Below are positions 4,929 to 10,054 of a stretch of DNA of 10,054 nucleotides, piece by piece. Under the pieces are notes generated by a model. That model searched no databases, had not been told where the DNA came from, and worked only from the letters and a program-made list of their open reading frames with translations. The stretch comes from Streptosporangiaceae bacterium (GTDB lineage Bacteria > Actinomycetota > Actinomycetes > Streptosporangiales > Streptosporangiaceae). Within the stretch, counting starts at the first letter, position 1, and each line of letters opens with the position of its first letter. A program made the translations under genes and the position numbers. Where the stretch lies: contig JASHTQ010000505.1 in the NCBI GenBank assembly GCA_030040475.1, positions 1 through 10,054 on the forward strand, read 5' to 3'.

Positions 4929-7900
4929 ATGGATACGCAGAGTAACTGGTCGAGCGAGAATCACCCCCACGACCCTGTAGAGCCGTCGACTGCCGGCGCG
5001 CCCGGCCAGCCTGGGCCCGGAGGCCCGATCCCGCCGTGGTCGGTACCGCCCGGCCTGCTCGACGTCAGCAGGTCCGCCGCGTGGCGCGAGGCATACGCGG
5101 ACGCCCAGGACGAGGCCGAGGACGCGGCCACCGCGGCTGATGAGCCTGCCGACGACCAGGACGGCTGGGCCGCCATGCCGTCGGCCGAGGCACCCGCCGA
5201 ACAAGACGCCTGGCCCGCCATACCCGCCGAGCAGGACGCCTGGCCCGGCGTCGCGCCTCCGGCCGGCTGGTTCCTGCGCCGCCCTGGCGAAGGTGGCTCC
5301 TTGCCGGAACCCGCCCGTGACGACCCCGCTGCGAGCGCCGTCGAAGACGGCTACGACACCGATGAGAGGGCTTCCCTCCACGGCGAGTGGTTCTCTCCGA
5401 GCGACAGCCCCGACGCGGACGTCCCCGGTGACGAGGGCGACGAGGGCGACGAGTACCACGAGGACGACGAGTACCACGAGGGCGACGCAGGGCGGGATGA
5501 CGACCCGCTCGACGCCGGGATCACCACTGCCGCGGACGGGTCCCCCGGCAACATGGACAACACCGGGCCCTGGCCCGTCCTGCCGCCCCGAGCCGGGAGC
5601 CAGCCGCCGCCCTCGCCGTACCGCGAAGAAGACGGGTCCTGGGCCAGCCCGGCCGGCGACGAGTCCATGGTGACGCAAGGCCGGGCCGGAGGTCCGGGCT
5701 TCCAGCCGAGGCATCCTGAACCGGCCGGGGCATCGGCCTCTCCCTGGCAGCGGTCGCAGCGCCTGTGGGGCGAGTCGGGCATCGAGTGGGAGCATCGCCC
5801 CGCGGCGGCCGCCCAGCCACTGCCCGCCGCGCCGCGCGCGCCCCGCCAAGAGCCCGGACCCCGTCAAGAGCCCGGACCCCGCCCGCCGCACTCGTACCAG
5901 CCGCAGCAATACCCGCCGCCGCCACGTCAGCCCCAGGCATACCAGCCGCAGGCATACCAGCCGCAGCAATACCCGCCGCCGCCACGTCAGCCCCAGGCAT
6001 ACTCGCCCCGGCCAGGCTCGTCGCCGCGGTCGGCGGCCGGCCGGCACAGCAGGCCAGGCTCGCGTCCCGCCGAGCAGCCGAACGTCTCCTGGCCGGGCAA
6101 CCTCCGCTACCCGCTCAGCGCCCCCGTCTTCACCGAGCCGGAGTTCATCACGGACGGGCGAGACGACGCGAGCGCAAGAAACAGCCGTCGCACTGCCACC
6201 GCGCCGCCCCTGTGGCCCCGTGCCGAGGATCCTGCCCTGCGTGCCGCCGGCAGGCAGAGCGACACCATGCTCCTCGAGCCGCCGATGCCGGAAGGCGCCC
6301 CCGCCCGCCAGCGCCGCGGCAGGCTCCGCGCCACGGCGCTTGCGCTTCCCGTGGTCGTCCTCGTCGCCGTTGCGCTCCTTGCGCTGGCCCTGCTGACCGG
6401 CCACGCTCCCAGGCTCGGCCCGCTGGCGTCAAGCCAGAAGGGCACCCCGGCCGCCGGCACCCAGCAGTCGGAGCTTGTTACCGCCGCGCTTGGCACGTAC
6501 GCCGGCCAGCAGGCGCGCGGCGTCTTCCAGACGGTCAACCGCATCGTCTCCTCCGGCAGCACGATCGTGGCGGCAGGCGCCCAGACCAGCGACGGCATCG
6601 CCCGCCAGCAGTTCTTCGTGTCGGCTAACGGCGGGGCGACCTGGCAGCTGGCCCCGGTGCACGCCGCTGGCGGCGGGCAGCCCGCGCTCGGGTACACGGC
6701 CGGCCTGCTGGCCGGCGGTCCCGGCGGCTGGCTGGCGATCGGCCAGCAGGCCATCTGGACCAGCCCGAACGGCCTGACCTGGACCCTCGCGGCCACCCAC
6801 GGCATCGAGCCGCAGCTCCAGGGCGACCAGGTATGGGTGCTCACCAAGACCGCCGACGGGTTCCTCGCGGCGGGCGAGGCGCCGGCCGCCGGCGGCACGA
6901 CCCAGGCCGTGATCTGGACCTCGACCGACGGCCTGACCTGGCACCGGACGACGGGCCTGACGGCACCGGGCGCCCGCGTGCTGAACATCTCCTACGCCAC
7001 CTGGCACGGCGCCGACACGGTCATCTCCGGCGCGCTGAGCAACGGCCAGTCAGCCGCGTGGCTGAGCACCAACGGCGGAACGTCGTGGATCCCGGTGACC
7101 GTCCCCGCCGACCACGGCGCCGGCCCTGTCATCACCGGCCTGGGGTACGACGCTTCCGGACTCATCGCGGTCAGGAACGGCCGTACCCCGAGTGGCACGC
7201 AGGACGCCGTTTCCTATTTTTCGCCGAACGGAGAGTCGTGGCAGTACACCGCCACGATCGGCGCGACGGGTGGCCTTACCCCACGGGTGGTTAAGGGCAG
7301 CGCTTACGGCTTCGTCGTGACCGGCACCGACGCCACGGGGAACCTCGTCGCCTACACCAGCACCAGCACGGGAACCTCCTGGCAGTCCACCGCGTCGCTC
7401 GGCCACGCGGCCACCGAGGCCGTGATCGGCGCGGCGGTGGCGCCGGCCGGCACGATCATCGCCATCGGCTCCACCGCCGCGAGCAACCTCGGCCAGCAGC
7501 CCGTCTTCCTGGAGGCGAACACGGCAGGCAACGTGCGGCAGGTCCCGCTGGCCGGCATCCCGGGTGCCACCATCCCCGAGCTCACCGTCAACGGCCTGGC
7601 CGTCGCCGACGGGCAGCAGGTCGCCGTGGGCAGCGCGGACGGCTACCCGGCGATCTGGCGGAAGGCGGGCGCTGGTCAGTGGACCCTGGTCACCTCGCTC
7701 TCGCTGGCCTCCGTGCAAGGGCCGAGACTGGCCTCGCTGAGCAGCGTGGCGCACGGCGCCGACGGCTGGATCGCCGTCGGCGTGCCCGGGCCGACCGTGC
7801 TCACCTCCACCGACGGGATCACCTGGCAGCCCGCGTCCGGGCCGATCGCCCGCGACCTGGCAGGCGTGGCAGACGTCGCGGTCGCCGCGGGTCCGTCCGG

Positions 7901-8570
7901 CTACGCCATCGTGGGCAAGCTGGTGGCGAAGGGCGGCGCGTGCGTGGCCGACGTGTGGTTCTCGGCGAACCTGATCGACTGGACCCGCGCCCATGACGTG
8001 AACGACGCGACCGGCTCCAGCCAGGTGCTCGCGGTAGCCGCCCAGCCGCACGGCTTCCTCTCGGTCGGCTCGCACAACGGCCAGCCGACGGTGTGGACCA
8101 CGGTCAACGGCACGTCCTGGACGACGATCCTGCTGCCGACGCCACCCGGCGACACCGGCGGCGTGCTCGACCAGGTGGCGGTCAACGGCAGCCGAGTCGT
8201 CGCGATGGGGGAGCAGACCGCGGGGAACGTCACGACCCCCCTGGTCGAGCTCTCCACCGACGGCGGCACGAGCTGGGCGCAGATACAGCTCACCTCGCCC
8301 GGCCCGAACACGGTCGTCACCGCGCTCACCGCATCCGGCGCCGGCTTCACCGCGGCCGGCCAGTACGGTCAGCCCGGCCAGCAGGACGCCGCCGTCTGGA
8401 CCTCGCCCAGCGGGGTGAACTGGCAGGTCAGCGACCTCATAGGCCCAGGCGCCGGCGGACAGAACGAGGTTGCCGCACTGGCCTCAGCCGGCACCACGGT
8501 CACCGGGATCGGCTCGATCCAGACCCAGCAGAGCCAGGAGTCGGTCATCCTGACCCTCCACACTCACTGA
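4929..8570 (+). CDS. Large single-pass membrane protein: disordered N-terminal half and exported Asp-box beta-propeller half
   Basis: About 1213 residues from the ATG at 4929, which has GGGG 6 nt upstream. An in-frame GTG at 4875 would add 18 residues and cannot be excluded. Residues 1-465 look disordered: Ala/Asp/Glu-rich with PAEQDAWP duplicated near residues 90-110, a very acidic run around 165-195 (GDEGDEGDEYHEDDEYHEGD), and a Pro/Gln/Tyr-rich part around 310-360. One transmembrane helix follows basic residues RRGRLR at about 470-491. With no signal peptide the N-terminal half should be cytoplasmic and the rest outside. From about 560 to the end, Asp-box-like motifs of the form S-x-(D/N)-G-x-(T/S)-W recur about every 49 residues: TSTDGLTWH, STNGGTSWI, TSTDGITWQ and others. 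Eleven are clear and two are degenerate, implying about 13 propeller blades. The fold resembles sialidase/BNR and WD40-like glycan- or protein-binding propellers. No enzyme signature is seen, so its function is unknown. Confidence 0.8.
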   Translation: MDTQSNWSSENHPHDPVEPSTAGAPGQPGPGGPIPPWSVPPGLLDVSRSAAWREAYADAQDEAEDAATAADEPADDQDGWAAMPSAEAPAEQDAWPAIPAEQDAWPGVAPPAGWFLRRPGEGGSLPEPARDDPAASAVEDGYDTDERASLHGEWFSPSDSPDADVPGDEGDEGDEYHEDDEYHEGDAGRDDDPLDAGITTAADGSPGNMDNTGPWPVLPPRAGSQPPPSPYREEDGSWASPAGDESMVTQGRAGGPGFQPRHPEPAGASASPWQRSQRLWGESGIEWEHRPAAAAQPLPAAPRAPRQEPGPRQEPGPRPPHSYQPQQYPPPPRQPQAYQPQAYQPQQYPPPPRQPQAYSPRPGSSPRSAAGRHSRPGSRPAEQPNVSWPGNLRYPLSAPVFTEPEFITDGRDDASARNSRRTATAPPLWPRAEDPALRAAGRQSDTMLLEPPMPEGAPARQRRGRLRATALALPVVVLVAVALLALALLTGHAPRLGPLASSQKGTPAAGTQQSELVTAALGTYAGQQARGVFQTVNRIVSSGSTIVAAGAQTSDGIARQQFFVSANGGATWQLAPVHAAGGGQPALGYTAGLLAGGPGGWLAIGQQAIWTSPNGLTWTLAATHGIEPQLQGDQVWVLTKTADGFLAAGEAPAAGGTTQAVIWTSTDGLTWHRTTGLTAPGARVLNISYATWHGADTVISGALSNGQSAAWLSTNGGTSWIPVTVPADHGAGPVITGLGYDASGLIAVRNGRTPSGTQDAVSYFSPNGESWQYTATIGATGGLTPRVVKGSAYGFVVTGTDATGNLVAYTSTSTGTSWQSTASLGHAATEAVIGAAVAPAGTIIAIGSTAASNLGQQPVFLEANTAGNVRQVPLAGIPGATIPELTVNGLAVADGQQVAVGSADGYPAIWRKAGAGQWTLVTSLSLASVQGPRLASLSSVAHGADGWIAVGVPGPTVLTSTDGITWQPASGPIARDLAGVADVAVAAGPSGYAIVGKLVAKGGACVADVWFSANLIDWTRAHDVNDATGSSQVLAVAAQPHGFLSVGSHNGQPTVWTTVNGTSWTTILLPTPPGDTGGVLDQVAVNGSRVVAMGEQTAGNVTTPLVELSTDGGTSWAQIQLTSPGPNTVVTALTASGAGFTAAGQYGQPGQQDAAVWTSPSGVNWQVSDLIGPGAGGQNEVAALASAGTTVTGIGSIQTQQSQESVILTLHTH
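5895..6002 (+). repeat. 48-bp exact direct repeat (60-bp period) inside the membrane protein gene
   Basis: Bases 5895-5942 and 5955-6002 are identical, giving two 20-residue units starting YQPQQYPPPPRQPQAY. Codon-level identity points to a recent in-frame duplication by slippage or unequal crossing over. A shorter in-frame repeat lies just before it (Q-E-P-G-P-R twice, about 5847-5883). Confidence 0.9.
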
Positions 8571-8597
8571 CCGCGCCACCCTCGCCCCGAAGTCATG

Positions 8598-8643
8598 ATT
8601 GTGGGTCGTTACTGCCCCCCCAAGGGAAGTTTCGACCCACGAT
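8598..8643. terminator. Hairpin 1 between convergent genes
   Basis: GTGGGTCG (8601-8608) pairs perfectly with CGACCCAC (8633-8640), and beyond one mismatch AT (8598-8599) pairs with AT (8642-8643). The 24-nt loop can fold further (CCC-CAA-GGG). It begins 28 bp after the stop of the membrane protein gene, so it probably terminates that transcript. Confidence 0.55.
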
Positions 8644-8710
8644 CTTTGAAGTGCCCTCCGCGCAAACCCCATCAGCCCCACAGGCCCCTTGTGTGGACCG
8701 CTCCAGACAA

Positions 8711-8752
8711 CGTGGACAGTTACCCCCCGCAAAATGGGGGTAACTGTCCACG
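8711..8752. terminator. 17-bp perfect hairpin between convergent genes, likely bidirectional terminator
   Basis: CGTGGACAGTTACCCCC (8711-8727) and GGGGGTAACTGTCCACG (8736-8752) form a perfect 17-bp stem with an 8-nt loop (CGCAAAAT). It sits between the ends of the plus-strand membrane protein gene and the minus-strand iron-sulfur gene, so it could stop transcription from both sides. It shares layout with hairpin 1, and both are followed by CCACGATC(T/C)TT-type sequence. Confidence 0.7.
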
Positions 8753-8831
8753 ATCCTTCAGATCGCCCGCGAGCGGATCACACGGGTCACGTGAGCCCCA
8801 GGAGGTTTCCGTGCCGCGTCATGACGGGCCG

Positions 8832-10054
8832 TTACGGCGTCAACCACGGCGGCGCCAGGCCGCGGATGGAGGCGTCGAGGACCTCGGCGGTGTGCGCGAC
8901 CGCGATGTGCTCGCCGCGGTCGGCGAGCGCGGACGCGATCTGCAGCGAGCAGCCGGGGTTGGCGGAGATCAGCAGCGGAGCGCCCGCCGCAAGGACCCCT
9001 TCCGCCTTGCGTTCGCCCAGCTCGCGGGCGGCCTCGGGCTGCAGCAGGTTGTACACGCCGGCCGAGCCGCAGCAGGTGCCCGCGTCCGGCAGCTCGACCA
9101 GCCTCAGCCCCGGGATGCCGCGCAGCAGGTCGCGCGGCTGCCTGGTGATCCGCTGCGCGTGACCCAGGTGGCAGGCGTCGTGGTAGGCGGCGGTGATGGG
9201 CAGCGGGTGCCGGGGCGCCGCCGGCCCGAGCTCGTCAAGGAATTCCGCCAGGTCACGGACCCTCGCGCTGAACCCGGCCGCTCGCCCGCTCCAGGTGTCG
9301 TCCCCGGCACCGCGCCGCTGCGCCCTGGCCATCAGCCGCTCGTACTCCTTCATCGCCGAGCCGCAGCCTGCCGAGTTGACCACGATGAAGTCGACCCCGG
9401 CTTGCTCGAACGTGTCGATCGTGTGCCGGGCGAAGGCCTCCGCCTCGGCCTCACGCCCCGCATGCAGCGACAGCGCGCCGCAGCAGCCCTGTCCCCGCGG
9501 GATGATCACGTCGCAGCCCTCTGCCGCGAGGACCCTGGCAGTCGCCGCGTTGACCTGCGGAAAGAACACCGATTGCACGCACCCGGTGAGCATGCCGACT
9601 ACCGCGCGCCGGGTCCCGACCGCGGGCACCCGCTCCGGCAGCCTGCCGGCCCTCGCCGGGTCCCTGAAGCTTCCCGAAGCGCGGCCCCGCACGCCGGGAC
9701 CGGCGGAGGTGCGACCCCCAGCCGGGGGTCCGGCCGGAGCGAGCCGGAGCGCCGCGCCGAGTTCGGGCGACAGCCGCCCCGGCAGCCCGCTGTGCGCCAG
9801 CCGCCGGTCCAGCCCGGTCCGCTGCGCGACCCGCAGCGGCGCCGTCATCACCCGAAGCCGCCGGGGGTAGGGGAACAGCGAGAAGATGGCCGCCCGCGTC
9901 GCCCGTTCCCGCACCCGCCGTCCGCCGCGCCCCCCGGCACCCCCCGTCTCAGCCGTGCCCGCCGCGTCAATCGCGGGCAGGACCCCCGCCGCGCCGCCCA
10001 CCTCCCCGGCCGCGCGTGCCTCCTCGGTCCATACCCGGGCCGCCTCGATGAGCT
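8832..10054 (-). CDS. glcF: GlcF-like (Fe-S)-binding protein with two CCG domains, 5' end outside the window
   Basis: The frame is open to the right edge, so the N-terminal two-[4Fe-4S] ferredoxin part lies outside. The GTG at 10001 is probably internal, because the preceding codons read LIEAARVWTEEARAAGE, typical of the stretch after the last ferredoxin cysteines. Two cysteine-rich CCG domains follow. The first runs from VGMLTGCVQSVFFPQV to RGQGCCGALSLHAG and SAGCGSAMKEY, the second from YHDACHLGHAQR to AGTCCGSAGVYN and NPGCSLQ. This is the layout of glycolate oxidase iron-sulfur subunit GlcF, which passes electrons from the FAD subunits GlcD/GlcE during glycolate oxidation. Related lactate (LutA/LldE) and heterodisulfide-reductase-like proteins share CCG domains, so the substrate is not certain. 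Between the two parts is a Pro/Gly/Arg-rich stretch (about 9640-9800) that looks like a variable linker. Stop TAA is at 8834-8832. It converges on the membrane protein gene. Confidence 0.85.
   Translation of the reverse strand, partial: LIEAARVWTEEARAAGEVGGAAGVLPAIDAAGTAETGGAGGRGGRRVRERATRAAIFSLFPYPRRLRVMTAPLRVAQRTGLDRRLAHSGLPGRLSPELGAALRLAPAGPPAGGRTSAGPGVRGRASGSFRDPARAGRLPERVPAVGTRRAVVGMLTGCVQSVFFPQVNAATARVLAAEGCDVIIPRGQGCCGALSLHAGREAEAEAFARHTIDTFEQAGVDFIVVNSAGCGSAMKEYERLMARAQRRGAGDDTWSGRAAGFSARVRDLAEFLDELGPAAPRHPLPITAAYHDACHLGHAQRITRQPRDLLRGIPGLRLVELPDAGTCCGSAGVYNLLQPEAARELGERKAEGVLAAGAPLLISANPGCSLQIASALADRGEHIAVAHTAEVLDASIRGLAPPWLTP

Noticed and set aside
4908..6404. 498-codon minus-strand open frame opposite the membrane protein gene
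   Set aside because: It is a shadow of the GC-rich, repeat-containing coding strand. Its Val/Leu/Arg/Gly runs are the reverse complement of the acidic and Pro/Gln repeats.
8811..10054. Plus-strand frame starting GTG at 8811 after a perfect AGGAGG (8800-8805), open to the window edge, opposite glcF
   Set aside because: Its first codon position lies over the wobble position of glcF, where A is rare in GC-rich genes, so TAA/TAG/TGA on this strand are naturally scarce. The translation is Arg/Pro/Gln/Gly-rich without domain features, while the minus strand encodes conserved CCG motifs.

Overview
The window looks like chromosome from a high-GC actinomycete (Streptomyces/Streptosporangiales-like). 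The coding DNA is strongly G/C-biased at third positions. Stop-overlapping GC hairpins lack U-tracts, two genes have a -10 box so close to ATG that their mRNA is probably leaderless, and the gene types are typical of such genomes: an RsbW-like ATPase, an XRE regulator with a ClpP-like partner, and a large Asp-box membrane protein. The species cannot be named from the sequence.

Layout, left to right. (1) The C-terminal end of a VOC/glyoxalase-fold protein enters from the left edge and stops at 205. (2) A complete insertion sequence, 206-2163, begins at the next base. It has 14-bp perfect terminal inverted repeats and one minus-strand DDE transposase of IS1634 type with an intact D-D-E set and a probable leaderless promoter. 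(3) 2164-2844 has no credible gene. It holds nested inverted repeats and a family of degraded direct repeats. (4) 2845-3468 encodes a small HATPase_c (anti-sigma/RsbW-like) protein whose stop codon lies in a 14-bp perfect hairpin, followed by a 17-bp tandem repeat. (5) 3646-4745 is a two-gene operon joined by an ATGA overlap: a small XRE-type regulator with an operator-like palindrome over its -10 box, then a ClpP-fold protein. The second protein keeps the serine position but appears to have lost the catalytic His and Asp and the oxyanion glycines, and it carries a Pro/Gly-rich N-terminal extension. (6) 4929-8570 encodes a single-pass membrane protein of about 1213 residues, with a long acidic then Pro/Gln-rich N-terminal half, one transmembrane helix, and an exported half of about 13 Asp-box (BNR-like) propeller blades. 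(7) 8571-8831 separates convergent genes and holds two related hairpins. (8) From 8832 off the right edge, on the minus strand, lies the C-terminal part of a GlcF-like iron-sulfur protein with two CCG domains.

Functional linkage is only strong for the XRE/ClpP-like pair. The most unusual item is that pair: a regulator translationally coupled to what looks like a catalytically dead ClpP paralogue. The other genes look like separate transcription units.
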